Below, piece after piece: positions 41,249 through 51,429 of a stretch of 64,000 nucleotides of DNA (positions are counted from its first letter, which is position 1; the number at the start of each line of letters is the position of its first letter). The stretch comes from Symsagittifera roscoffensis. Taxonomy: Eukaryota; Xenacoelomorpha; Acoela; Convolutidae. The stretch covers positions 40,571,223 to 40,635,222 of the forward strand of contig NC_087066.1 in the NCBI RefSeq assembly GCF_963678635.1, given 5' to 3'. A program made the position numbers and the translations under genes. The notes beneath the pieces were generated by a model, which had not been told where the DNA came from, made no database searches, and saw only the letters and a list, made by a program, of their open reading frames with translations.

Positions 41249-42028
41249 TTATTTTGTGTTTTTTGAATGGCTGCTTTCATCAGTACTCCCCCCTTGTTTT
41301 TCCTCCCAACCCTGATCAGTGGATTGTGTGTACCTTGAGTTTTTTTCTTTGATGTTTGAAACTTGTGTCACTTTTATTTTGTGTTTTGAATTGCTGCTTT
41401 TATCATTACTCCCCTCTTCTTTTTCCTCCCACACCTGATTAGTGGGTGGTGTGTACCTTGAATGATTTTCTTTGATAAGCGAAACTTGTGTCTCTTTTAT
41501 TTTGTGTTTTGAATGGCTGCTTTCATCAGTACTCCCCCCTTCTTTTTCCTCCCAACCCTGTTTAGTGGGTTTTGTATACCTTGAAAAAGTTCCTTTGATG
41601 ATTGAAACTTGTGTTACTCTCATTTTGGGTTTTGAATAGCTGCTTTCATCAGTACTCACCTCTTCTTTTTCCTCCCAACCCTGATTAGTGGGTGGTGTGT
41701 ACCTTGAATGTTTTTCTTTGATGAGCGAAACTTGTGTCACTCTTATTTTGTGTTTTGAATAGCTGCTTTCATCATTACTCCCGTCTTCTTTTTCCTCCCA
41801 CACCTGATTAGTGGGTGGTGTGTACCTTGAATGATTTTCTTTGATGAGCGAAACTTGTGTCTCTTTTATTTTGTGTTTTGAATGGCTGCTTTCATCAGTA
41901 CTCCCCCCTTCTTTTTCCTCCCAACCCTGTTTAGTGGGTTTTGTATACCTTGAAAAAGTTCCTTTGATGATTGAAACTTGTGTTACTCTCATTTTGGGTT
42001 TTGAATAGCTGCTTTCATCACTACTCAC
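41249..42028 (-). CDS. Second-longest repeat-encoded ORF (259 aa), probably not a real gene
   Basis: This holds six and a fraction copies of the 41-residue unit, near the right (minus-strand upstream) end of the array. A ~369-bp (three-monomer) sub-block occurs twice in it, seen as the repeated peptide VSIIKGTFSRYTKPTKQGW and the repeated TQVSLIKENHSRYTPPTNQ. If the array were ever a gene transcribed on the minus strand, its 5' end would be near here. However, no unique leader exon joins it: between this ORF and 43,055 there are further frame-broken monomers. The composition is the same charged, low-complexity type as elsewhere in the array. Confidence 0.12.
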   Translation of the reverse strand: MSSDESSYSKPKMRVTQVSIIKGTFSRYTKPTKQGWEEKEGGSTDESSHSKHKIKETQVSLIKENHSRYTPPTNQVWEEKEDGSNDESSYSKHKIRVTQVSLIKEKHSRYTPPTNQGWEEKEEVSTDESSYSKPKMRVTQVSIIKGTFSRYTKPTKQGWEEKEGGSTDESSHSKHKIKETQVSLIKENHSRYTPPTNQVWEEKEEGSNDKSSNSKHKIKVTQVSNIKEKNSRYTQSTDQGWEEKQGGSTDESSHSKNTK

Positions 42029-43055
42029 CTCTTCTTTTTCCTCCCAACCCTGATTAGTGGGTGGTGTGTACCTTGAATGTTTTTCACTGATAATTGAAAC
42101 TTGTGTCTCTTTTATTTTGTGTTTTGAATGACTGCTTTCGTCATTACTCCCCTATTTTTTTCCTCCCAACCGTGATTAGTGGGTGGTGTGTACCTTGAAT
42201 GTTCTTCTTTGATGATTGAAACTTGTGTCTCTTTTATTTTGTGTTTTGAATGGCTGCTTTCATCATTACTCCCCTCGTCATTTTTCTCCCACAACTGACT
42301 AGTGAGTGGTGTGTACCTTGAAAGTTTTTCACTGATGATTGAAACTTGTGTATCTTTTATTTTGTGTTTTGAATGGCTGCTTTCATCATTACTCCCCTCT
42401 TCTTTTTCCTCACACACTGGTTAGTGGATGGTGTGTACCTTGAATGTTTTTCTTTGATAATTGAAAATTGTGTCTTTTTTATTTTGTGTTTTGAATGGCT
42501 GCTTTCATCAGTACTCCACTCTTCTTTTTCCTCCCAACCCTGATTAGTTGGTGGTGTGTACCTTGAATGTTTTTTTTTGATGATTGAAAATTGTGTCACT
42601 CTTATTTTGTGTTTTGAATAGCTGCGTTCACCAGTACTCCCCTCTTCTTTTTCCTGCCAACCCTGATTAGTGGGCGGTGTGTACCTTGAATGATTTTCTT
42701 TGATGATTGAACCTTGTGTCTCTTTTATTTTGTGTTTTGAATGGCTGCTTTCATCATTAGTCCCCTCTTATTTTTCCTCCCACACCTTATTAGTGGGTGG
42801 TGTGTACCTTGAAGATTTTTCTTTGATGATTGAAACTTGTGTCACTCATATTTTGTGTTTTGAATGGCTGCTTTCATCAGTACTCCCCTCTTCTTTTTCC
42901 TCCCAACCCTGATTAGTGGTTGATGTGAACCATGAATTTTTTTCGTTGATGATTGAAACTTGTGTTTCTTTTTTTCATGTTTTGAATGGCTGCTTTTATC
43001 ACTCCTCCTTTCTTCTTTTTCCTCCCAACCGTTGATTAGTGGGAGGTATATTCCT

Positions 43056-43990
43056 TAAATACTTTGTGTCCTTCCGGAGCAACTGTTGCACCCCTTGCAG
43101 GAACCCCCGTTGATGACGGAACACATGAACCCCATCCTAACGGAACTAACGGCTGGTAATTGTCATTACTCCCTGATGCGGCTAATCGGTTCATGTTTCT
43201 ATGGGTTCCCGGTCATGTTTCTTGTGGCAGAATCTGAGACTCCAACGAGTGGAATGGGGGAGGGGGATTGCTTTCAGATTTTGGCGATGACGTCCCTGAT
43301 CCTCCCATTCCCACTCCACCTCCTCCCGCAAGGGGATACCCTGGCAAGGGATGCATCTGAGTTATTAATTGTGGTTTTCAGTTGGTATTGGTAAGGTGAT
43401 TTTGCATCTTGTTCTGTTCGACAAAAAGCGTTTTGTTGGCTACTAGTATGATTTGCATTTGGAATGTTGCCTGCAATCAGTTTGCCGCTCCTGAAGAGTC
43501 CATCTTTGGCTCTGTTGGGACTACTTTGGACGTTGGAGATCCGCGACTTCAGTGGCTCCTGATGATGTTGACGTGGATGGTGGTAGTGGGGGTGATCGGT
43601 AGCGGGTTCGCGTAGTGAGTTGACAGAAATAGGAGTGGGAAGTTTCCCATTAGGTCCCAGATGTCCCCCCTTGTTTTACCCTTTAAGACTGCAGGGCACT
43701 GTTTAGTCTCTTAAACAAAACGTAAGACTGACACAGTTATCAAAAACAAATAAACTTTGTAACGGATCTAAACATATTTTCAGGATCAACCGTATAATCT
43801 CCCCCCTTGGTTCTGAGTAAAGTGCGCATTTCGAACAAACGCGCACATAAAATTGGTTGTCAAAATTTCTATGGGGAATTGCATTTGAATGCTGTTATTA
43901 ACCTACACGAGCGTATTTTTAATCAGTTTTTTTTTTTTCAAAATAAACTTATTTTTTTATAAATCTAAGAAAAACTCAGAGTTTTTTCCT
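43056..43990. other. Low-copy, relatively GC-rich junction after the satellite; possible retroelement scrap
   Basis: The last recognisable monomer ends near GATTAGTGGGAGGTATATTC. The following ~600 bases are unlike anything else in the window and richer in G and C. In one plus-strand frame, codons at 43,196-43,219 read FLWVPGHV, which resembles the LxWVPGHxG motif of RNase H domains in non-LTR retrotransposons. A stop follows six codons later, and no second motif could be matched. The 102-aa plus-strand frame at 43,086-43,394 is in a different phase and is not recognised. From 43,690 to 43,990 the sequence is AT-rich with no ORF. I infer a decayed mobile-element fragment; this is weakly supported. 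Confidence 0.3.
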
Positions 43991-44051
43991 AAAAAAAATC
44001 CATATTTTCTGCCCGCTAAATCAATTAGGGGAGATTTCGTACGGTTGATCC
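43783..44051. repeat. Short inverted repeat pair GGATCAACCGTA ... TACGGTTGATCC
   Basis: GGATCAACCGTA at 43,783-43,794 is followed three bases later by ATCTCCCC. The right copy reads GGGGAGAT at 44,028-44,035 and then TACGGTTGATCC at 44,040-44,051, which is the reverse complement in the correct order apart from a small spacer difference. The enclosed ~230 bases are AT-rich. The right half belongs to the start of the 1.55-kb tandem unit and is repeated with it at about 45,590 and 47,140; the left half occurs once. It could be the ends of a small non-autonomous DNA element. Confidence 0.45.
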
Positions 44052-47000
44052 AAGTTGCAAATACTAGTAACTTCAAAACTATCTATACTTCTAAGAGTAG
44101 TATTACGCCGAGAGCGTTCAGTCTATTTATTATGCTTGAAGGTTGGGTATTGAACTCTGAATGAAATTTTCGTCAAATCAGACACCGTTGGACAGCCTTT
44201 CTTGAATCGAACTCTTTTTGTTCCGACTTTCGATACGAAAGTAACGAAATGTTTGTGCTCGGGGTGGGTTTTTTTTCTGCAGACAAGTTTCGACTTTTTA
44301 ACTAGCCATTTTTGACGGAAAGTTTTTATATCAATCAAAAGGTACTGTTGTCTTGAGCTGAAATTTGAAAAGGTATTTCACTTGCGATCTTTTTTCGTAA
44401 ATTTATGGGGTTTAGAGCCAGCCATTTTGTCGAATTTGGTACAATTAACGCGCGATATAATTCGCGCTATTAACGCGTAAGCGGAGATTTAACCCGTCTT
44501 AGAAATCGTTCCGAATTGGTTGGTTGGTTGAATGAAGCTTATTTGTCATAATTGATTTGTTACAAGGAGCAAAATCTATCCTTTTGTTCTTTATATGGCG
44601 TGTGGAGGGATGATTTTCATAAAAAATTTTCAAATTTTAGAAAAAAAAAAAAGAATTTTTATCTTATTTTATTACATTTGTTTTTTACTGCTTTTTTCAC
44701 TGTTTTTTTTCATATTAGTTATTACTGCTTCATAACCTCAAAAGCAGTCGGATCATTCAGGGCTTTGCTGATACGAGCAGTCTTGTTTATTTTTCAATTT
44801 TTGGGTAATATTATTATAAATGCAGACAAATTACGTCAACAAACAATCATTTAGATTATGATTACCATAAAAGCTGACTGCGAATATGAAAGCAAACCGA
44901 ATATGGTCACTAAAATAAAATAACTCAAGCGTGACAAGAATATGGTCACTAAAATAAAATAACTCAAGCGTGACAAAACAAGATTATGCCAATTAACCAA
45001 TTTTTGGAATGTGGTTAATATCAAATATCAGACTATAAAAGAGAAGTGAAAAAATACCAATTCATTCGCTCGTCAATTTATGCTTCTAAGCTAAAAACAA
45101 TAGTCAAAGCTTGCTCAGCACTCTGTACTGCTTTTACGAGCTTTCTAAATCACTAACTCTTAGTTCCTCCCGAACCTCTGGCTAATACGGACTTATTGAA
45201 CCAAAAACAATAAATCGCATCGGTGAATAAAATACTTTAGCTGAAGAAAAAAATCCAACCTTCTAAAAGACATGCTGTTTTTCATGTTTTGTCAACCATA
45301 GTTTTAAATTGATGATATTACTTGTGCCCATAAATTAATAAAGTAGAAATAACTCAGATATTGGGTCGAAAATAGTTGTTCCGATTTTCCTAACGAAAGA
45401 AACGAAATATTTGTGCTCGGAGTGTGTTTTTTTCTTCATACAAGTTTATCTATTTAAATATACAAGTTTAACTTTTTTATGTCATTTAAAGGGTATTGCT
45501 GTCGTTAGTTTAAATTTGACAGGATATCTTACCTGTGATCAAAAAAAAATCCATATTTTCTGCCCGCTTAATCAATTAGGGGAGATTTCGTACGGTTGAT
45601 CCAAGTTGCAAATACTAGTAACTTCAAAACTATCTATACTTCTAAGAGTAGTATTACGCCGAGAGCGTTCAGTCTATTTATTATGCTTGAAGGTTGTGTA
45701 TTGAACTCTGAATGAAATTTTCGTCAAATCAGACACCGTTGGACAGCCTTTCTTGAATCGAACTCTTTTTGTTCCGACTTTCGATACGAAAGTAACGAAA
45801 TGTTTGAGCTCGGGGTGGTTTTTTTTCTGCAGACAAGTTTCGACTTTTTAACTAGCCATTTTCGACGGAAAGTTTTTATATCAATCAAAAGGTACTGTTA
45901 TCTTGAGCTGAAATTTGAAAAGGTATTTCACTTGCGATCTTTTTTCGTAAATTTATGGGGTTTAGAGCCAGCCATTTTGTCGAATTTGGGACAATTAACG
46001 CGCGATATAATTCGCGCTATTAACGCGTAAGCGGAGATTAAACCCGTCTTAAAAATCGTTCCAAATTGGTTGGTTGGTTGAATGAAGCTTATATGTCATA
46101 ATTGATTTGTTACAAGGAGCAAAATTTATCCTTTTGTTCTTTATATGGCGTGTGGAGGGATGATTTTCATAAAAAACTTTCAAATTTTAGAAAAAAAAAG
46201 ATTTTTATCTTATTTTATTACATTTGTTTTTTACTGCTTTTTTCACTGTTTTTTTCATATTAGTTATTACTGCTTCATAACCTCAAAAGCAGTCGGATCA
46301 TTCAGGGCTTTGCTGATACGAGCAAGCAGTCTTGTTTATTTTTCAATTTTTGGGTAATTTTATTATAAATGCAGACAAATTACGTCAACAAACAATCATT
46401 TAGATTATGATTACCATAAACGCTGACTGCGAATATGAAAGCAAACCGAATATGGTCACTAAAATAAAATAACTCAAGCGTGACAAGAATATGGTCACTA
46501 AAATAAAATAACTCAAGCTTGACAGAACAAGATTATGCCAATTAACCAATTTTTGGAATGTGGTTAATATCAAATATCAGACTATAAAAGAGAAGTGAAA
46601 AAATACCAATTCATTCGCTCGTCAATTTATGCTTCTAAGCTAAAAACAATAGTCAAAGCTTGCTCAGCACTCTGTACTGCTTTTACGAGCTTTCTAAATC
46701 ACTAACTCTTAGTTCCTCCCGAACCTCTGGCTAATACGGACTTATTGAACCAAAAACAATAAATCGCATCGGTGAATAAAATACTTTAGCTGAAGAAAAA
46801 AATCCAACCTTCTAAAAGACATGCTGTTTTTCATGTTTTGTCAACCATAGTTTTAAATTGATGATATTACTTGTGCCCATAAATTAATAAAGTAGAAATA
46901 ACTCAGATATTGGGTCGAAAATAGTTGTTCCGATTTTCCTAACGAAAGAAACGAAATATTTGTGCTCGGAGTGTGTTTTTTTCTTCATTTAAGTTTATCT

Positions 47001-48065
47001 ATTTAAATATACAAGTTTAACTTTTTTATGTCATTTAAAGGGTATTGCTGTCGTTAGTTTAAATTTGACAGGATATCTTACCTGTGATCAAAAAAAAATC
47101 CATATTTTCTGCCCGCTTAATCAATTAGGGGAGATTTCGTACGGTTGATCCAAGTTGCAAATACTAGTAACTTCAAAACTATCTATACTTCTAAGAGTAG
47201 TATTACGCCGAGAGCGTTCAGTCTATTTATTATGCTTGAAGGTTGTGTATTGAACTCTGAATGAAATTTTCGTCAAATCAGACACCGTTGGACAGCCTTT
47301 CTTGAATCGAACTCTTTTTGTTCCGACTTTCGATACGAAAGTAAAGAAATGTTTGAGCTCGGGGTGGTTTTTTTTCTGCAGACAAGTTTCGACTTTTTAA
47401 CTAGCCATTTTCGACGGAAAGTTTTTATATCAATCAAAAGGTACTGTTATCTTGAGCTGAAATTTGAAAAGGTATTTCACTTGCGATCTTTTTTCGTAAA
47501 TTTATGGGGTTTAGAGCCAGCCATTTTGTCGAATTGGGGACAATTAACGCGCGATATAATTCGCGCTATTAACGCGTAAGCGGAGATTTAACCCGTCTTA
47601 AAAATCGTTCCAAATTGGTTGGTTGGTTGAATGAAGCTTATATGTCATAATTGATTTGTTACAAGGAGCAAAATTTATCCTTTTGTTCTTTATATGGCGT
47701 GTGGAGGGATGATTTTCATAAAAAACTTTCAAATTTTAGAAAAAAAAAGATTTTTATCTTATTTTATTACATTTGTTTTTTACTGCTTTTTTCACTGTTT
47801 TTTTCATATTAGTTATTACTGCTTCATAACCTCAAAAGCAGTCGGATCATTCAGGGCTTTGCTGATACGAGCAAGCAGTCTTGTTTATTTTTCAATTTTT
47901 GGGTAATTTTATTATAAATGCAGACAAATTACGTCAACAAACAATCATTTAGATTATGATTACCATAAACGCTGACTGCGAATATGAAAGCAAACCGAAT
48001 ATGGTCACTAAAATAAAATAACTCAAGCGTGACAAGAATATGGTCACTAAAATAAAATAACTCAA
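43991..48065. repeat. ~1,550-bp unit in tandem, two full copies plus one partial
   Basis: The landmark TCCATATTTTCTGCCCGCT starts at 43,999, 45,550 and 47,099, giving periods of 1,551 and 1,549. Copies run roughly 43,991-45,541, 45,542-47,090 and 47,091-48,065, and differ by scattered substitutions and small indels. The third stops at ...ATAACTCAAG, where it jumps to AAAAGGTATTTCACTTGCG of a further, more diverged copy. Within each unit, a 39-bp stretch (GAATATGGTCACTAAAATAA and the bases after it) is itself duplicated head to tail, near 44,900-44,980 in copy 1. ORFs in the unit (70-100 aa, Phe-rich) are not recognised and look non-coding. The unit probably derives from a transposable element whose arm also occurs in inverted form to the right. 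Confidence 0.93.
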
Positions 48066-49500
48066 GAAAAGGTATTTCACTTGCGATCTTTTTTCGTAAA
48101 TTTATGGGGTTTAGAGCCAGCCATTTTGTCGAATTTGGGACAATTAACGCGCGATATATTTTGCGTTATTACCGAGTAAGTGAAGATTTAATCCGTTTTA
48201 AAAATCGTTCCGAATTGGTTGAAGAAACGTACTTGTCATAATTGATTCGCGTCACTAGGAGCGAAATCTATCACTTTGTGATTTATATGGCGTGAGGGAG
48301 GATGATTTTCACAAAATTTCTCAATTTTAAAAAAAAAATATTTAAATTTTGTTTCATTATATATTTTTTTCATGTTATTACTGCTCCATATAGACCTAAA
48401 AAGGCAATCGGAACAATCAGGGCTTCGCCCTGATACGAGCAGTTTTTTTTTATCTATTGAATACGAATAGGAAAGTCTGAGCAATAAATAAAAAGACCCA
48501 TATTTCGACTAGCAGCGATTTGATAAGCAAAAGATATCGTGCCAACCTTTTCAAAAGACGATGTATAAAAGCTATTTAAAATGTTTCCGCTCGAGAATTT
48601 GGTCGATTAACAAGTAGGAACCTTTATTCGATCACTAATTAGATTAGAATGCGCAATACAAAACCTAGGAGAATATCTTTTGTGGCTCTAGTAGCTTCTG
48701 CAAATCTTGACCAGTGTTTCAAGGACAAGTGACTGATTTAAAATGGTTGCAATGTTTGATGCAATGTGCAAAATCTGTGTCGAATGATAAAATTCTCTGT
48801 TCATGTGTGGTCGCCATTAGTTTTAAGCCAAACTGACCATACTAAGGTTCCATGCTACATAGTTCTGAAGGCAATCACGTCGAAACACTGCTAATGCCTA
48901 TGGTCTAAATATATATGTATAACAAATAACAAATAATCTGTAATGAAAAGATCGTCAGGAGAAGCTTTCGGTTAGATCGCTCGCATTTTCCAAGAGCAAA
49001 GATGAACAAAGATGCTATATGGATCAGTAAAAACATGAAAAAATAATTAAATATAATGAAAAAAAAATTAAAATTTTTATGAAAAAACTGAGAATTTTTG
49101 TGAAAATCATTCCCCCCACACGCCATATAGAGTACAAAGTGATAGATTTTGCTCCTAGTAAACAATGAATTATGACACATAAGTTTTTTTCAACCATTTC
49201 CAAACGAGTTCTAAGACGGATTAAATCTCCGCTTATTCGCTAATGGCGCGAAATATATCGCACGTTAATTGTCCCAAATTGGTCATTAGGGTAGTCTTAA
49301 AACCCCCATAAATTTACGAGAAAGGATCGCAGTTAAAGTATATTTTCAAATTTAAGCTCAGGACAACAATAATACTTTTTGAATGATAAAAAAAATTTCT
49401 GTCAAAAAAGGCTTGTTAAAAGTCGAAATTTGTCTGATGAAAAAAAACCAACCCGAGCACAAATATTCCGTTACTTTCGTTACGAAAGTCAGAACAAAAA
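48066..49500. mobile_element. Foldback-like element: diverged direct arm, spacer, inverted arm
   Basis: 48,066-48,455 is a diverged direct copy of part of the 1.55-kb unit (AAAAGGTATTTCACTTGCG through the ATACGAGCAG region). From about 49,012 to 49,500 the same sequence appears reverse-complemented: CCACACGCCATATAGAG pairs with the unit's TTTATATGGCGTGTGGAGG, and ACGAAAGTCAGAAC pairs with GTTCCGACTTTCG near 44,219. The arms that can pair with each other are about 48,066-48,395 and 49,012-49,345. The ~615-base spacer between them is AT-rich, with no recognised gene. Long imperfect inverted arms without a transposase suggest a non-autonomous DNA transposon or foldback element. I saw no clear target-site duplication. 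Confidence 0.6.
48416..48434. other. Perfect short hairpin ATCAGGGC-TTC-GCCCTGAT
   Basis: This is an 8-bp perfect stem with a 3-base loop, within the diverged fourth copy of the repeat arm. In the three tandem copies the corresponding bases read ATTCAGGGCTTTGCTGATACG, where the stem is partly lost. The hairpin is thus better preserved in the diverged copy than in the amplified ones. It is followed by a T-rich run, but nothing else suggests a transcription terminator. Confidence 0.6.
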
Positions 49501-49555
49501 CTCACATAAAACAGTTTCCCTCCCAGTTGCAACTGAAGTGGTTGGTGCTATGGAT

Positions 49556-49920
49556 TTTAGCAGACCGGTTTCTTAGCAGACCAATCATTTTGCAGACTCA
49601 GAACAATTTCAAAGTCAGATAGCTAATTGTGGATCGCTAATCGGTCGCTAATCGCCAACTTCAAACGCGATATTGGCGATTACCGACCGCTTGCTCCGCT
49701 GCGCTTCAATTCAACACGCGTGTTATTTGTTTGCAAAATTTTAGTTTTGCCGTTAATTTAGGCTGTTGAGTTTTTGAAGTTGATTGTTTTTTGTTGAAAA
49801 ATTGTGAAATAACAGACTGAATTGGGGAAACTTGGCCCCAGACTGAGCGTCTTTTTGAGTCTGTCAATCATTCAAACATCACTTTAATATGTTGGTCTGC
49901 TAAAAAACGGTTTTTGATGG
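49556..49920. mobile_element. Candidate MITE, ~350 bp with imperfect terminal inverted repeats
   Basis: The left end, ACCGGTTTCTTAGCAGACCA (49,564-49,583), is matched by the right end at about 49,887-49,915. The right end reads TTGGTCTGCTAAAAAACGGT on the plus strand, i.e. the same sequence inverted with a few differences. A second inner inverted pair is TTGCAGACTCAGAA near 49,590 and TTTGAGTCTGTCAA near 49,855. There is no coding capacity. Size, inverted ends and position between other repeats fit a miniature inverted-repeat transposable element. The precise ends and target duplication are not determined. Confidence 0.5.
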
Positions 49921-50146
49921 TTTTTGATTTTACGCATGCTTTAAAAAAATTTTAATGTAAAAAAATAACCAGTTTCAAAATTAACGGTTATTTTTTAAAG
50001 TAACCCTCATTTAAAAAAAGTGAAAAAAAATCATTTTTTATGAAATTTGTGTCCTAAATTGTTTTTAAAATAAGCGATTTCCATGTCGCCCTCAGACAAC
50101 TAAATGGATTAAAATCTACGAAAAAACCTATTATTCTATCAAATTT
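49921..50146. other. AT-rich spacer, nothing recognised
   Basis: These bases consist mostly of A and T runs between the candidate MITE and the start of the duplicated retroelement tail. I see no ORF of note, repeat copy or RNA gene. Confidence 0.6.
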
Positions 50147-50780
50147 AAAATTAAATATAATCAATTTCAAACAAAAATGAATTGGACTTTTCTCCACTAT
50201 AAATTTTTCCACAATAGATGAATTGCTGCTCCGTGAAATAATAGCAGGTTATTCCGTTTTTAAAGGGATAGAAACAATTAATTTTCACTTCTATAGACGT
50301 TGGCAAAAAACCTAGAATGTAAAACCTTGTGGTATCCGATAGAACAAAAGTAATTCTAACTTCGAAACGATATAAGTTTCAAAGATTTATTTATTTATTG
50401 AAACTGTGGTTTTTTCTAACACCTCAATTGTGCATCTGACTGAATTCTGTCGCTACAGTTTAGATGATTGAGTCTCTTTGTTTTAGGTCAGTCTTCAACA
50501 CTTGTGGGCAAATAAATTTTCAAGTAACTATAAAACTTATTTAAAAAGTAAGAGTTTCAAAACCCAGTTAAATTAGTTTTGCAATGTTTTTGGTTTTTAT
50601 TTTTCTTCTTCGCTATTTTCCTGATTTTTCTTCATGTTCCTCCCCAAACTGAAGTGGCACCAGCCACGAAGCGTTCCACGATCGAGTAATGTCCAGTTCC
50701 TTGCTCCCGAATTTCCTTCTGAACTAACGCCTTTCCAGACGGTCAAATTTCGATTCTAGCGGTTTCTTTGTGTCCATCTT

Positions 50781-51429
50781 TTATGTTGCCAATTTAATGC
50801 GGTACGCAACATGCGCGGCTTTGCTTAAATCTGTGATATCCTCGTCTGAGGAGATGAGTTTTACCGAATGTTTTATCGGATCTCCGTATCGGCTAGGGCT
50901 TTCCGTGTTCTCCACTTCTTCACACAGATGTTTCCTTTTCACCAGATTCATCTGAAAACCCCGAAGGGGTATTCTGGTAATTATCTTCGCCACGAACGTC
51001 CCTGGACGTCAGGATTTCCTCAGCTGCTGGTTGGACTCCCCATGTGAAAACTTGGTCCGCCATTTTCTTCCATTCAGCACGTGTTAGATCTTCATTTTTA
51101 AAAGTATCAAGAATTGCTTCTGGCGACGTATGTCTCAGATTTTTTTTACTTTTCTCGTTGGGTTTTTTCTGTGGCGTTGACGAAGATGGGTTGTCCGACG
51201 TTGGACTTGGAGTATCCATTGTATCGTATTGTACGTTCACCTTTTGTTTGCTCATAGCGCCTTCTGCAGCTTTGCCCCGTCCGGCTTCTTGAGCTGTTGG
51301 CTTTTTCTCCTTTTCCCCCCTTTGCCTTCTTGAGGCTTCGTGTTGTGTGCCAGAGGCCCTGCATTGTTGGGCTTTGCCCGTTTTTTTGCTAAATTTAATC
51401 CCCGCCAGCCTCCTTGTCCTTGGAATCAA
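50781..51429 (-). pseudogene. Retroelement downstream ORF, left duplicate (two overlapping frames)
   Basis: The 169-aa frame at 50,920-51,429 contains MSKQKVNVQYDTMDTPSP, a Ser/Pro-rich stretch, then HTSPEAILDTFKNEDLTRAE, WGVQPAAEEILTSRDV and a C-terminus NTPSGFSDESGEKETSV. A second frame (50,781-50,993, 70 aa) overlaps its end and carries NLVKRKHLCEEVENTESPS. The protein is hydrophilic, with no membrane segment, so it does not look like an envelope protein. It lies downstream of integrase and is probably the C-terminal extension of pol or a small accessory ORF. It duplicates 52,241-52,824. Function unknown. Confidence 0.6.

Larger units (their letters stand above)
1..43055. repeat. ~123-bp tandem satellite array, about 350 monomers
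   Basis: The landmark GATTGAAACTTGTGTC recurs every 122-123 bases from the first base to about 43,055; the first spacings I measured are 119, 123, 123 and 123. Other landmarks in every unit are TTGTGTTTTGAATAGCTGC, CTTTCATCAGTACTCCCCTC and TTAGTGGGTGGTGTGTACC. The plus strand is T- and C-rich, with a ~22-base polypyrimidine tract per unit. Two common subtypes differ at one site (CCAACCCTG or CCACACCTG). Because 123 is 41 x 3, the minus strand reads as a 41-residue peptide repeat containing TQVSIIKEKHSRYTPPTNQ, then a Glu/Lys-rich and Ser-rich part ending SSYSKHKIK. The frame breaks often at 1-nt losses in T runs and at monomer fusions. The left end lies outside the window. I recognise no named satellite family. 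Confidence 0.97.

Noticed and set aside
1-43055. CRISPR array
   Set aside because: The whole 123-bp unit repeats without unique spacers, and the surroundings are eukaryotic. There is no short repeat separated by variable spacers.
1-43055. Telomeric repeat tract
   Set aside because: The 123-bp unit is far longer than a telomere repeat, and no run of TTAGGG- or TTAGG-like units occurs. TTAGTGGG occurs only once per monomer.
43196-43219. Calling a non-LTR retrotransposon RNase H gene on the LWVPGH motif
   Set aside because: Only eight codons match, a stop follows closely, and no catalytic residues or reverse-transcriptase motifs are nearby. It is kept as a weak hint only.
43889-47906. Phe-rich plus-strand ORFs (70-100 aa) in the 1.55-kb units as conserved genes
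   Set aside because: They recur only because the unit is duplicated. The peptides are translations of A/T runs, and their ends shift with small indels between copies.
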